A DNA stretch of 64,000 bases from positions 13,702,001 through 13,766,000 of the forward strand of contig OU612075.1 in NCBI GenBank assembly GCA_914767715.1, in the 5' to 3' direction. The translations under genes were made by a program, and so were the position numbers. Of the stretch, positions 24,545-39,783 are shown piece by piece (within the stretch, counting starts at the first letter, position 1; the number at the start of each line of letters is the position of its first letter). Origin of the DNA: Membranipora membranacea. Lineage: Eukaryota; Bryozoa; Gymnolaemata; Cheilostomatida; Membraniporidae. A model generated the notes under the pieces. The model saw only the letters and a program-made list of their open reading frames with translations. It had not been told where the DNA came from and searched no databases.

Positions 24545-26857
24545 GCCTCCGTTGCACTGGCTTGTCACTGATTAAAACTTCCTGTCAATCTCTGAAAAAG
24601 AGGAAGAATGCATGAAATCATATTATATTTAAGCATTCGACCAGTTTAGAGTAATTCAGTTTCTGCGGAACAGCGCTTATAAAATGGTCCATCTTGTGCA
24701 CTTGAAAATAGTTTGTGCAGGTTGAAGAACACTCTGGTCGATACCATTTTAAGTTATACGATCCCAAGCTACTGCAACTTTTTTATGGAAAGTTACAGTC
24801 AGGGTTATTTTGAATTTTGATCCCACTATTGCACAACGAAATGAGTTGTACACCATCGAATTATTAAAGGTGCAGATAATGCACATAGAAATATCAAGAA
24901 TAACTTTTTGAATACTTTATGAAAAATTGCTGCAACCTGGACCTAGAATATCTATGCAACTGATGTATGGACTAAAACTGCTAGGAAATTTGTTCTGATC
25001 AGTGCCGCATTTGAAATACCACAACATTGTTTTATCATTTTCAGACCAAGACAAATTTATTTCAATTAATGACTGACCTTTAATATACAAGTGGATTGCA
25101 AAACAACAGAGGAAAGAAGCCAAACATACCCGTTGAATCAGACACCTGCTAGTTCAGGCCAAGTATTTTTTCTGCTCGCATCTGAATTAGATAGGTATGT
25201 ATAGCGTTTAATGTATCTTGGCTGATTAAATACATGTTGTAAAAATGTGCTCTGTAGATTTACAATAAAAAAGGTTTCTCAAAATACTATTGAAAATAAA
25301 AGTACAAGTAACTAAAAAGTGTCTCATTATAGAACTTATAAAGGACTGATAGGCCTACCTAGATTTCCGGGGGCGGGATTTCCCCAAATAAGTGTTTTCT
25401 CTTAGTATTCCTTCTGCTTATTGGATGGCCTGAGATGGAGAGTATAAACCGTGTGAAGGGTAACCTTTCCATCTCGGCCCCTTGTTTTAACTCACCACAA
25501 TCATTCCACCATGTTATTATTGGACACTTTGGCTTATAATATGGATATATCTTTATAAAAATATACATATATAAAATATAATCTATCTATACTATAAGGA
25601 AGCGGGTACCTTATTAGTATGAAATGCCAGGGAGCATCGATATTGTCCAGGCAACTGATCTAGCCCATGAGTGTTAGTGTGGTTACTGAATGAACAATAA
25701 CATTGTTTTAAAAACTACAGGCTTGCCATTCCATGAAGATACAACTAAACAGAAATTTGCATACCATTGCATGTCAAACAGGTCTCCAATTCACTCACAA
25801 GTCACATCCAATCCAAAAGCTGTGATCCACATCGGGCCATCATTTCAGACATTTTGCCATAACAAAGAGTAAAGCTAGCATTATGTGATTCCTAACACAC
25901 TTGAAATCTTAAAAACAAAATTGAACTTCATATAATTTTCAAATGGCTGATTCACCAGCTTTAGCTCTGCAGCCACATGGAGATGAACTGGTGTCTAAAT
26001 TTATTACTATTCTCCATTTTTTCTCTTTTATTGCTGTTAGTTGTTGCAATTTAATATGTGTTATCATAAACTTATGGTGAAATATCGTTTTTGGTTATCC
26101 ACAATTTCAATTATTCTCTGGTATGGCAGTAACTATGAAATGTTCTGGCCCTATTTAAACTGATTCTACCATATATTCGTCCTGTACTGCACCGCAACAC
26201 TTCACAAGTCAATGCTCATGAAATGACAACTCTAAATTACTTGTTTACATAACAGCCATTCTTTATGAATTCCTGTAGTGGTTTTCCTGTTTTATTGTTG
26301 TAGAAACAGCTGATGGTTTCATTTTGAATTTTTAAGTTCAGTTGCAATGAAGTTTTAGTTGATGGAATGAGAAATCCTCATCTTATCTCACTGATAGGTA
26401 AGCTGTTACTTTATGTAATGTCTATGAAGGTTGCCCCTCACCAACAAAATAACTAGCCCAGTTCATTTGTTTAGTCCTGGTGCCCATATGACTGAATTAT
26501 TACCTGTCTATGCTCTGGTCCGACAATGCAAAGAGTACATCTGCCCTTAAAATTTGAAATCTGTTGTTTTCGAGATGTTTCCATGGTCACAGCGGAATGT
26601 CATAAGACCTTGATTCTTTTCACTTGTTAAATCATAATGTTTTCTGTCATGTCTTTTTTTATGTAAAGATGGTAGTGGCATGAGACCATACTTGCCAGAG
26701 AACAGGTGGTTGACACCCACAGTTCTCAAAGATTGTTTCTCAATTTCTGACTATTACTGATATAACATTTTTGATGGCAGTAGGATGTTAATGTTTTGCA
26801 CAGTATAGTAATTTGTCAGTACAGTGTCTGAGATATTGTGAGGTTTTTGGTATCAGG

Positions 26858-26985
26858 GTCTCCGGGTCTCCGGGTGGATTGAGTGTTGCGATAGGTTGGC
26901 AGGAAGAAGACGAGATGAAAGTCTGGAGACGAGAGAGGGAATCGAACCCCCTGCGCTATATGAGCTCCTACCTGTCGCTTCTCAT
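26858..26985 (-). repeat. Possible SINE fragment with B-box-like motif
   Basis: On the minus strand this block contains GGGGTTCGATTCCC, a match to the tRNA B-box (GGTTCGANTCC), in sequence more GC-rich than its surroundings. No convincing A-box is visible, so it may be a truncated tRNA-derived repeat. It also contains a small internal repeat, GGGTCTCC twice, near 26858. Confidence 0.35.
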
Positions 26986-29900
26986 TGCTCATCATTATCA
27001 TGACAGTGTTATATATATATATATGCATTTTCACTGTTCCCCCCTCAGCCAACTTTCTGTAGCTGTTTGATAAACTTATCTCCTAGTTTATCCAACTAAC
27101 TGTTATGCAACTATGGAGACCTTTGAAATGGCCTCTTTTGAACCAATTGTTGGCATTTATACAAGCTAGTGATTATCATCATCGAAATTATCTCTTTTCG
27201 AAGATATCCATGTGCGTGACTGCTGTCTGGTAATGCGTTTACTTTTCCATGGATGTCACTGAATGCACCTAGATGTTTAACCCAGTGATAGATTGTAAAG
27301 ATAACAAAATTTTGACATGCAACTAGGGCCACATTCTCAAACTAAGAATAAATTAGTCAAATGGTTGGGTTATAATGAATGCCAACTGTCAGTTTGTACA
27401 ATCTGTTGACAAAACTGTAGGCAAATATATTTGGAAAAAAAGGATTATTCTATAATCCTATATTCAGTGTGACGTGTGGATGCAGAGGAACATATTGAAT
27501 GTCTCACAGCATTACAATTTTTTTCAGAAGAGTTTTGGACTGATGTAAGCGTGTCAAAACCAACAAGAATCTCACCTGCGGAAACGATTGCTTTGTTTTG
27601 GTAAGTTGACTGTCCACAAAAAATAAACTTTTGGTGTCAATTCATCATAAGAACTTGTGTCAGTTTAGCAAACAGTATGGAAAATAACATGCCATTGTGG
27701 CTGCTGCTATAGACACTGGCCAAATGGATTGACGTCTGGGTCTGATATTTGTTTATTTGACTGATGAAACTAATTTGGCTCCTAACCCATTCCTGTCATG
27801 TCTTGATGTGTCTTTCCTTGGCTGACTTCTCGATGTTGAAGAGAAGGCAATCATATATGGAAATGATTCCGTTAACAGTGTCAATCTTGTGCCAACAACC
27901 AGACTGCTATTCTGCAGGACTCCATGAAGCTATCAGTCAGTCCGCATTTCAACTTTCCACTTTTCCAATAATATGTTCAAGGGGGATTAAAGGGTTAGCT
28001 ATCAATGAATTTTATTACTCATGTCTGAACCTAAAACTTTGGCTATGAGGTTAAGCATGGGAAATCCAGATGAAAAATTAAGTTTTTTAGATGATCTTAC
28101 AAACAGCTAGGAGGTCTGACAGAATAGTTAGTATAAAATAATTGTTGCGGAGGTTCTCTCTCTTTAACGATGGAGTTTATCCGGGCACAATGCTGTCATG
28201 GCCTTGAAAAATCAATGCAAAAACCTCCGCTCTTATGAAACTACTGCTCGCCTCTTATTTTTGTTGTTGTATGTAAGATGTGATAAATGTGACCTGGAGG
28301 TGGAAGAGAATGCAAAACATCCTCCAGTTCACACGATGCCATATGATGCCATATTCTTGTTAGTGATCAATTGTCGCTCATCAGAATGTGTTTACAGGTG
28401 CCTCGAAGCTTACGATAGGAAAGGTGACAGGTAAACAAGGAAAAAATCTGCTGAAAGTAGTGAGAAAAGACAAGTTTACAACTGTGATCTCCAAGAGCAT
28501 CATTCTTCTTCCATCCCTGGTTCACCCGTCCCTGTGGTCTGTCTCATCAAGTAAGCAATCAAACACATGAGAAGTTTTCCTCATTGAAAACTCGACCCAC
28601 AATGCAATGGAACGATAAAATCGGCTGTATGGCTAAAGTCTCAACCCTCCTCTCTACCAGCCTTGTTGGGGCTGTGCAAGCAGTCATAGCCTATATTTCA
28701 GCAAGGCTTGTGTAGACGGGCTGCCCTGTCCAAGTTACAAATTTTATTAGAATTACACCACTACTGCATTGTGGGGGGGTTTTCATTATATATGCAAAAC
28801 TTATTGGGAAACATTTAAACTCACAAAGTTTTATTTAGGATTTTCAGTGTTAACCATCTATAAGATCATTGGTAGTGCTTTGCTCAATTTTTTTGCAACA
28901 CGTAGAAATCTCATGTAGCCTTGTTGTCTGGATAATAGTATGAGACCTCTTGACTTATCAGGTAATGGCAGGTGATTGACTCGAAGTTCATTCATATTTA
29001 CTCATGATCACATCCTTGTCATTGATGGCATAACTCTATCCCAAGTCCCCCAACGAGCTGGTCATCAACTCAGCCTATTTTCTGTGACGCAACCATTGAC
29101 CAAATTTGTATTATCCAAACAACCGACTTCATGAGATTTCTTCTGTAGATATCCCCATGCAATATGATCCATGGAAACAACACAGATTGTATCAATGGAT
29201 TTGTTTGCATTCCCTTTACTCAGTAGGTATTTTGACCTTGGAGGATCTGGCCATTTATGATTACTATTCAAACAGCCTCTGTTATTGCAGAACCTCCATA
29301 CTAACATGGTAATGTATTTTTAGCATGACAGCACTCCAAGCGTGGGAAGAAGCTATGTGGTTGGTAAGGAGGTGTGTTGTGATGAGAATTATTGTAATGA
29401 CACAAACATTTTCACTTCTCATATTTATTAGCAGTGTAATGTAACTCGCTTATCTTAACACAAATAGCGCCCTGCCGCTGTGACACTATGTAGCTTGGCT
29501 AGGCTGGTAGAATCTGGATTGGCATGGTCCATCTATCGATCCCAAATTTGCTTTCGTAGTGCTTAAACATCTCCTGCTTGCTTGGACTGATTTGCACATA
29601 TATGCATGGGGAAATCACGCTTTACATAAAAATATGCAACTTCCCTTCAGCTTCATCCACACATTTCTCCATCTCTGATTTCTGCACCCTTCATTATTTT
29701 TTGATGACGCATGCTCTGTGTGGCTGTTTATACAACTCTTTTCAAATTGGAATGAAATTGGCTAATCAGTCTACCTAGAAGTGGTGTATTATGGTTGGTA
29801 TGTGTTCTTTCTGTGTAGATTGGTTTACTGTGTTGGGGTTCAAGAGATATGTAAGGATATTCTTCTGCTTGCTTCAATGTTCCAATTCACTGACTTACCC

Positions 29901-32900
29901 ACTCCATCACATCGGCACAGTTATCCAAAGTGATAGCTGCTTTGTTGACCAGTCTTATTTTGAAACAGCCTACATCTGCGGATAATGCTGGTTTTGGTTT
30001 CTGTCAGATTTGGACCATGGTGCGCACAGTGCTGCTTGCATGTAGTGAGCATGATGTTTTCTTGTCGTTTCCACCATTGTTGTGGTCCTGTGTGTTATTA
30101 AGATTGCTTTGCTTAGACTGTTGTAGCACTATAGTTGCTTTTGTCGACCCCAAGTCCTTAGATGGGAAGGGGTTGTGGTTTGTTGTATGACAAAGATAGA
30201 AACAATCTAAAGACAGAATTCTCGCCAAAGTTATATGAGTGTCATTGCTCAAGATGGAGAATATTTTGCTATGCTATACTTCACTCCTTTATATTCCCTC
30301 CTGACCCCGTACTCATTCACTCACTCACGCAATGAAATAAAATTAACTTTTGATTATTGAAATTATTTAAGCATGGGATTTCATAAGGGAATTTTCCAAA
30401 TTCTTGTGATTTGCAGAATTAACATTATAGAAAATTATCTAGTTTTGCAAATCATGTAGAGGGGATAACTCTCAGTGAAGATAGCAGAAATTCTCAGTAT
30501 GTAATTTCAGGTATGAATTTATTCAGCATTATAGTTACTGTATGATTTAGCACTAAAGTCAGGGAGTGTAGCTGCTTGCAAAGTCACCTTTCTCTCCTAT
30601 TAAACTAAGGCTATTAACTTGGTATACGCTAATGTAAGGTGTTGGGTTTTACGCTTTACAAATAGCAGTAGCTAGAAGCCAATATAACATTGAGCAGTGA
30701 ATGAAATAATGATTCAAAGTCCATGGCAGGCCTTAGGAATCTCCATGCAATTGTGGTGATGTCTCCAAATTCAGGATATGCTTTCAAACAAATCTAATCC
30801 TTGCTGATTTTTGGGCATTTAGGGCGATCGTCAAACCGGCGTCTTCAATCTTGAGATCATTTTATTGTGCTGCTTATGCTCATGTCGGTATTGCTTTACA
30901 ATGGTGGATTGTCTTGTTTTTTGTGACCTCACCTTGCTCCTCACATTTGGCTGCTGATGCTGACCCCTGGTACTATCATACTGGTATTGTCCAAGGTCAC
31001 ACCATGAGGAGCATTATGCCTGGTTTAAAATTAATATGCACTGGCTGGCTAGAATCTCAAGGTTACTGGGATCGCCTGATAATGCTGGTTTCTCTGATGT
31101 ATGGCCATAACGTTATGCTAATAACTGGTGGTTGGTAGGTTCTTGTGAGTTTACGGATATTCATTCCACAGCCCATTCAGCTGTCTTTTTGAATTATCAG
31201 ATGTTTAATGTAAATTATTTTTGGCATCAACCTTGAGAAAAGTACACCTGCACAACTTACCTAGAAAATTAATCTGACATCCATATTAATGTCGTTTTTA
31301 TATCTGAAGGCATAAAATAGCCAAATAATGTTATTTTTACCAACCACAAATTTTTACATTCCTTTCTGAATAAAGAATGTCTTGCACTATTTAGAATCAT
31401 CTTAGTTTGGAGTCTGACACTGTGGTTGAATTTATGCAGCCATAAGCAGCCACATCTGGCCCATTATGGTTTGGTAATTACTCTTTATTGACACCTATAG
31501 CACATTATGCAAGGCAAGGAGGCCAACTGAAGCCAGTAAATGCACCTACTTGTACCAGCAGCCTTGTCAATACACGGTAACCTCATCAGCTTTATAGTAA
31601 AGTCTGGCCGAATAATGTGCAAGAAAAATTTGCATGAAATGGGGAAAAGATGAACTACTAAAGCCAGTATATACTAATATAAGTGATGAAACTTTTTTTC
31701 TGTGACATGAGATTTTAGAATGTGAGAAAAAATAACCATGTGGCTGCTTGCTGGTACCTATTCAATGTAATCTGACAAATGGAAAAACTACTTCAACTAC
31801 TCTGTGTGGAATCAAATTAACCAGCAGTCCTGTGCCCTAAAGAAGCAGCTAACAATGTAGATGCCCACCAAGCGCTAGTGTTAGTGCAGTAATCAGGACA
31901 AACAATGCAAGGTGCTCTTGCTAATAGATGGAATAAGATATGCACCACATAATGGCAGGAAGTGACAGGTGGATACATTGAGTGTATATATTAGTCACAC
32001 CACATACAGGAGACGACATGGGAGATATGAATTTTTATCTCATTATGGCATCACCGTATCCTGCTGCCTGCTTACCCTGTAAGCATTGTGCAGGGATAGT
32101 CAGAGGATTGGTAACAATACTGATTCATTTAGGTCCTTATTTTAAGCTGGAGCTGAGCTCAATTCTTCTTACAAATAGCTTGCCTTACATTATCATTATA
32201 TAAGCAAAGGGCAACAAAGCCAACAGGGAGGGGAGGGGTTGGACTTCCTTGATGATTTGTAAAATGGCTCAACATCGGCTATCACATTCAGACATACTGC
32301 TGTCGAGGAAAAGGAAGATCAACAAAAACTTGCTTAACAATAACCCGACCTGTCAGATTCCAATCTGGTTTAGACTCCGGGCCCATCAGGCTAAGGTATT
32401 ATCTGTATCACGGTGCAACAAGGCTAAAGTGAACAGCTCAATCATGGCTGCACAGTGCTCACCACCACTGATTATAAGTCCATAAAACATAACATTATTT
32501 GAACGGTTTTGGTTTATTGTCTGTATGCCCATATCCTGGATACATTGTACATTCCAGCTCACTGGTGGCATAAATAGATAAATTTGCAGCTTGGCATCTA
32601 GTGATTCACAGATAAGTATGCTGATAAACTCGTTCTACCCAGTTCCCTGAGATGACCAATATTGCCATTGTGGTTTATCATTCCTAGCTGTCATGGCTGT
32701 AGAATATGTACTGTCTTTTGTTTATTTTTGAAGTATGTGACATAATGAACAACACTTTAATTTGATTGCTCCTGATCTCCTTGTAATTATATTATGTTGA
32801 TTTTTTAGATTACTTGGCTGTTTATGTTTTAAATTTTCTTCTCTCATTATTCGTTCATTATTTATCTGGTGACGTGGAAATAATAGCATTGGTTGCTGCC

Positions 32901-35900
32901 TGTTACCCCTAGACTGCAGAATGGAGTCCTACAATCTCATCATAGCCTAAGATTCCTGACTTTGTAAAAGAAGGGACTCCCTTATCATCTACAGTAGCTT
33001 TCACCTTCAGCTATAGCTTGGTTTGCTATCAGATCTCTCGGTGTCAAAGGGTTAGCCATAATGTTATTATAATGATGTGGATTTTTGGCAATGCAGTTTT
33101 TTCTGTGGTATTATCATAATATGTAGTGAATCTGATAAAGCATTACTTGCTTAGCCTTCGTGGATAGCACTACCCAAATCTCTTACTTCACTCTAACCTC
33201 TTGTTGTGGCGCTCAAAGCCTCCTAAGCCTCTATCTACCATCGAGACAGAACTACTTAATTATAGAAATTGGAAATATCGTAATTCAGCTAGTGAGGAGA
33301 TTTACCCCATTTGACAACAGAACTCATAAGGTAGGATACAGGCTCTCAAATCTGTCTCTGATCTGCAATATTGCCTTGTAACTGTATGCTTAGCTTGACT
33401 TCTGACAAATTAAGTGATACAATTCGTTTGAGGTTTTATGTATGCCTATTTTGGAAAGTTGTTTCCTCTTCTTTTGTGGTGAGAAAACTATGAAGTGTGT
33501 AATGCGTTGTTGCTGTATGTTGTTGTAGGTATGTTGTAGTCGTATGTTGCATAATGTAGTCTTATTTGTATGGGATATCAACTTGTTTTTTGCTGTTCTA
33601 TCTTGATTTATGACGATAAATGTTGACATGGTAAATCGTTATTATCAGAACTAATTGATGATGTGAGAGGGCTTTGATGGAACAAATACTGCAGTATATT
33701 AGGATAGGGTTATTCTTGACTGAAGAAAAATCCATGCGTCACTCTCATGCTCTAGCAGGTGCTGTAAAAATGCAGGACATTTGGTCTAGATTTCTCAGTG
33801 TAGATTGCTCACCCCCTGGACACATATGGCATCCATTTCACTGGAATCCAGTTTGGCCGCAGACAGTGTATCTATAAGCGTGCTTAGATAAGGTGTATAT
33901 AATTATATTGGGTAATGGTATGATCATTTGATGGAATACTAGCTGCTAGTTGTCATTATAAATCATGAGGACATCTCGACTTATGTTTATTTTAGAGGTT
34001 TAGATTGAAGTAAATGATCCTTGTCAGTTAGATGTTTTAGACAAACAATTATGACTGCTGCCAGTGGTGCCACATGTAGGTTTATTATACTGAATCGGTG
34101 CAGTTTCTTGTCTATCAGTTCGGAGTACTTCTATAGCTTCATTCCAAGGTCGCTTTGTAAAAAGATGTTAGGAATCTCCCCCATGTCCTGCTTGGACAGA
34201 AAAAGTTGATGATAACATACGATGGCTTAAAAATGTTTGACCAGCAATTTGCTCGATTGAGTCATTTTTGGTATTGAACTTAACATTATGTAATTTGGTT
34301 TTTTATGTGACTATAGTACAGCTGTCACTAGCACAAGGGCACCTGTTGTTGTGTAGGCGGCATGTACTTTAGCTCAGTTTCAGATGATGCCCTGAGTGTG
34401 ACAGAATGGTTTTGAGTAGGCCTTACGGGTATTAATATAACGCAATAATTGTCATCTCTAGGATATTTTTTGCTTGTTTGTTGTGACTGTACACATAAGT
34501 ACATTAAACAATATATGAGCTGCGGTAATTAACAGCTGGGCTATGGTTGCGTCGATAACTCATAATATTTGGGATTCTGTCACCTTTTTTTGCCTTAGCT
34601 TTGAGATCTAGGTACACTTGTACATCTGTCATGCTGTCAAAGATGCCAAACATTACGTTGAGTTTTTGCTCATTAATTTTGAAGAAAAATAGTTATGTAC
34701 TGTTTTGAATTTGTGATGGCTCCTCTCTTCCCCTGCAGATGTAATATCATTTCAAATGCAGGTTGTTCCCTTCCAACTACTGTAATATCCCATCATATAG
34801 ATAAAATAAGGAGCCTCAATAAACAGTAGCAGATTTAATAGTTGTCCTCTCTTTATTGATCCAACCAATCAATGAGCCAAGACTAAGCCTATGTTGTTTT
34901 TTATGAGGTCATGCCCTTAAAAATACCCACAATGCATCGTATGAACAATGAGCTAGTGTGGTCATAGAGCTACTTGTATATACGCTGTATTAGCTTAATT
35001 TTTTACGCTCGCTAGTGCTTGTAAATTTGCGATTGGTGATAGTCATAAACTACTCTGCCCTGCTTGCTAGACAACCACGAAGGCTTACCACAAGACTTAT
35101 ATATCTATTAGAAGCTCCCTACCGAAGGCTTACTGCTTACTCATAGCTCGATTTGTACCGAATATTTACTCCAGTGCTGATTGATGCTCCAGGCTTTAGA
35201 TATGTACACCTGAAAGGTGAGTGAACTTATAGAGTTTTTTGACTCTCTTCTTTGTTCTCTACGAGCCTAATGCCTTGTTATGTAACGGTTGTATCTTCAT
35301 AATCAGATATTAGCATTGGGACAGGCTATTCTGGAGTTAGTAAGGTCAATCTACTCATGACTGGGCGCTGAACCGATTCCTTATTATGCCATTATTCATC
35401 ATTGTTTACCTACATATCTATCTGAATTATCCTTGTTTTGAGCAGATATATCTTTTCTTTTCCTCTCTTTCCATTTCATCCTTGATATATACATAGAGTA
35501 ACATGTGGCTTACTTGTTTGTATTACTGATAACAGAGTGTTGAGTAAGCAAAGTACCCAGGCCTTATCAGGGCATCCGCAATTGATAAAGGCTACCAACT
35601 GTTAGACTGTAAATCGCTCGTGCCGACCAGCATCTATATGTATGATAGGCTGATTGATGTTATATGCCTCAACTTGGCTTGCACTGTGGGATAGAATTAT
35701 CTTAATGATTTAAAAAGGACCACTAGACTAAAAAATGCAGCCTTATTATTAGAGTAGAGGTGTTAGGATCAGGGGGAGCTTGTGGTTTTCATTGAGCTGA
35801 CTAATTGGGCACAGCTAAAAGCTGTTGGCATCAATTCAACACTTTATGAAATGCGTGGACAATCTGCATAGCTATGTCCAATTCTCCAATAATTTGATAT

Positions 35901-37613
35901 ATTAGATTACGAAAAAAGAAGGATCTTGGAATTTCTTCATGTTGATGTACTTTCTGAATTTGGCAGCGTTGTTTGAGTCAAAGTTCCTTTTCAGTGCTGA
36001 CTCTTTCTCTGCAAATTGTTGAAAGATTGGCTAGATTTGACTCAAGAGACAATTTGAATGAGCTGAGTGTGAAAAAAATTCAACCTCAATTCAGCCATTT
36101 TACTTGGCTTTTGTTGCGTGCTGGTCTAAAGATTTTTTTATCGTTTACACTTATGGCTTGATGAAATGAAAGGAGTCATTGTTCTGACGCTGAATAGATG
36201 TCATGTTTTTCTATGCGTTGTTGTTAATGCTCCCAAGTATGAAGGCTTCTAGTTGATCTGAGAGCATTTTTGGGTATTTTGTTCAACAGTCTGTGAACTA
36301 ATTGTTTTGAGGTAATGATCTGTGTATTTGACCAGTATTAGATTATAGATGGGAATCAAATGTTATTTGATGCCAGGAAATTCATTCCCAATACTGCAGT
36401 GAAGTCATGATTGTGTTCAGTGAAAGCCACTGAATACTTTTGTAAAAGTTTTGACATACCACATCTACTCACCATTATTGCTATATGTCCACTACCACAC
36501 GACTTGGCAGGCGAAGCTAACATAGGTGGATTTGGTATTTTTGAGTCACAAGTCAAAATTTAAGTCCCACTGAAATAACCACCAAGCCATCCCTCCCAAC
36601 CAGATATAAACACCCATTTGATGGCTCATAATCCTTCCTGAAAGCGCAGTCTAGCCGATGATTTTCACAGATTGTTGTCGACTGCATTGGGAGGAGGGAT
36701 TGCGTTCAGCTTTGGGGTAATGATGCAAGCACTCTTTCCTTCACCAGAGCAGCGAAGCATGCATACTTGTGACAGATCAAATGGGGTATAAATCTGAGAT
36801 TAAGGCACTTGTATCTACCATCAAATAGCCATTTTCTCTCATCAAACATTTTCATGTATAAATAAGAAAGTTTTCTCGCCTTCACCTGTAGGCCGTGTGG
36901 TTGAAACTTTCTTCGTTGTTAATGGTAACTGGTAGATGATAGTTAAAAAGTTTATGCGAGCTTTAAAAATCAAACATGTCAAATACAGTGACTTTCTGTG
37001 TACTAGAAGCGTCCTTGTGTTATCTAACCATCTAAACATTCTAGGTTTCACTTTTCACAAGCTTTTGAAATTGTGAAGACAGGATGAAGATTGAATAGAA
37101 GCAAATTCCCTCTAGTCTTCTTTTGTCTGGGCATCATCTTGCATTGATACTATAACTCTATGAAAAAATGACTCAAGTCGATAAAGATCTGATGCCTTTT
37201 TTAAAGTAAGATCCATTGATCCAGCGATCATTCTTGTCTTTTTATAGTTGAGTTCAGTCAATGGTTAATTAGATTGACCACACATAAAAGCTTCCCAAAT
37301 TCATACTTGCAATGGCCTCAGGCAAAATGTTGTATTCGTCCTAACTTTTAAAGTCAGCATTGAGACACCCTAGATTTCTAAATCAATGGAGCAAAAGACT
37401 GGTATACAATGCTGGTAGACTCAGTGTGAAATCATAAAGTATCACACCCATCATCTAGCTTTTGAATTCACCATCATATGGTTTATTTTTAAAACATAAA
37501 ATGCATATTTTATATTTGATTAAAATCGGCATTGTTACTAGCTGGTGCAATGAACACTCATGATAGAACTATTGCAGCTTACAAATTTCAGGTAGTGATG
37601 ACGCATTTGAGTT

Positions 37614-37629
37614 CCCCCCCCCCCCCCCC
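37614..37629. repeat. Poly-C tract
   Basis: Sixteen consecutive C residues lie in otherwise AT-rich DNA with no gene nearby. Length is likely variable between individuals. Confidence 0.95.
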
Positions 37630-39783
37630 TCTCTTATTGGCACTGATGGGGGACTGCACCTTTTTTTGTAATTCGGTTTTGGTCTTTTCCAAAAATGTGG
37701 CATTGTGGGTAGATATATGAAATTTTATAGGTATGCTTTGATATTATCATCTCTGTCACTAAAATGCAATCCCATTAGCTAGGTATGTCTCAGCTGGTCC
37801 ATGCTGCAGTCCAGTCCAAAATGATACAAATAGAGCTAAAAACGGATCTGCTTTAATTTAGCAAGGTATTCTTCAGCAATAACCATTACCTTATGCAACC
37901 ACTAGATGGTCTTGTGGCTTATCCTGGTTTCCTAAATCTGGTATCTCAATCACACATTGCACCGTATAATCTACTAGATTCCCGTCTGATAAATATGGAG
38001 GAATAAAAAATGAAGGTACAGTCATTGTCACTGGGTGTTCTATAATGAACATTGCACAGCATCGACATATATCACTTCTGACACGTTAATGATCATTACA
38101 GCCACCACAATGTTTTTTCGATTGTTGACATTTTAAATATTTGCCAGGTAGTGGTTTGGTTGTTTTAGCAGACAAGAGCTGCTTCCACAAACAACAATCA
38201 GCAGCTTACTCAATTCTTATGGCTCTCTATTGTTGCATCAGGGACTTCTGGCAACTTGAGGTTATGGCCTTGTTCCTGCTGCCGCTACCACCGCTGCATT
38301 CCATGCTTGCTGTTTTACAAATGGCATTCTGTACTGTGTGTTGTTCTCATGATGAGAGGAGTAGGCCTTGTGATTTTGTTGTTGTGTTTCACAAAGAAAT
38401 CCGGAATATCCTACTCTGAAGCTGAGCTGAGCTGCTTGTAGCAATCAATAAAATAGTCCTTTGTTGTTATTGTGCTGCTGGTGAAATATTCTGAGGTTTT
38501 TTCACATTTCAATTTCATAATCATGTGAGCAAAAACTGCCTGGTTACCAAGAATAGGCGAGAAGGAGACTACCTACCAAAAACTTGGCTTGTCATCTTGT
38601 TGCCAATGTTGTGCAATCTTGATTTAAAAGTCTGATTGCATGTAGTTCCCAACAGGTAATGTGACACCAGTCTATTAAGTAATCTCTATAGGGGCACTTG
38701 TTATGTGGCGCGTCAGCAACATTTCATGTGAAGTTAAAAAAAACGATGGCATCAGCCAGATACTATCGGTGCCAGATTTCATTCAGTTTAAATCTTTCGC
38801 ATCAGCATAAGATATTGCCTCACTCTATGGTGCGGACCGACTCTATGTACGCCAATTCGCAATGATGCCACCATATATGGACTCATCTTGATTCCAATAA
38901 GATACAATAACTGTGGCATGGTATATATTTCAGCTATCCGAGTGCTCCTTTTGGAATTACCCTAGAGTTCTCATCTCAGAACACCCTCTCCCCTTTCTAT
39001 GTCCTGTTTATAATACTTGGCTGGTCATATCAACAATGGCCACTGTCTGATGTCAAAGTTTTTGTGTCATGCTGGAGAGTGGGAATCCTAGATCACGCTG
39101 TTTACATATAACTACTGCACCATGGTCCATCATTCAACATCACCAGTTATTGGCTATGATTATATTTATAGCATCCATTTCTCTTCCCTTTCTCTTCTCT
39201 TCAATCACATGACATCCTGGTGAAACGTCTTCTTTTGAACCCATACCGATTACAGAAGGCGTAGCATCCTCTTACTCACTTTTTTATGACTATTAATGAA
39301 AATGGAGAATCGATTTCACACCTACCTTCAGATTTTTATAATATATATCTCATGGGTGTTGTCTGGGTCTTAATTTCTTATTTGGTACCAAGAAGAGTTC
39401 ATTATCTTCAGTTTCATGCGACAGCGCAGTCACTCATCTAACATAGCATGATTCGCTCAGGTAGCTCTGATGACTGTTGACAGTTGTTATTTCCCTTCCA
39501 GGCTCAACTGGCTCATCTACTCGCTATGATTAGCTGATACGGCATTGCTATTCAATGATTGGCTGAAATTACTGTTTTGACCTTGTAGAAGCAGGTTGTA
39601 TCATATCGGCAGTGGATTTTTCGTCAGCTGTTTGCTGATGACTGCAGCTAATGATGCTTGTTTCTATCATCAAGGTGCGCTAACAAAGATGACTGTAGTA
39701 TAAAACCCTATCAGTTATGTGAGGGTACAGGTTTTATTCGCTTGATTCGCTTTGTTCGTCTGACATGTGAAAATGTGAAAAGT

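Noticed and set aside
28198-28570. Possible exon at 28393-28430 (TTTACAG acceptor, GACAG|GTAAAC donor)
   Set aside because: Splice-like signals alone are common, and the encoded residues match nothing and have no partner exons.
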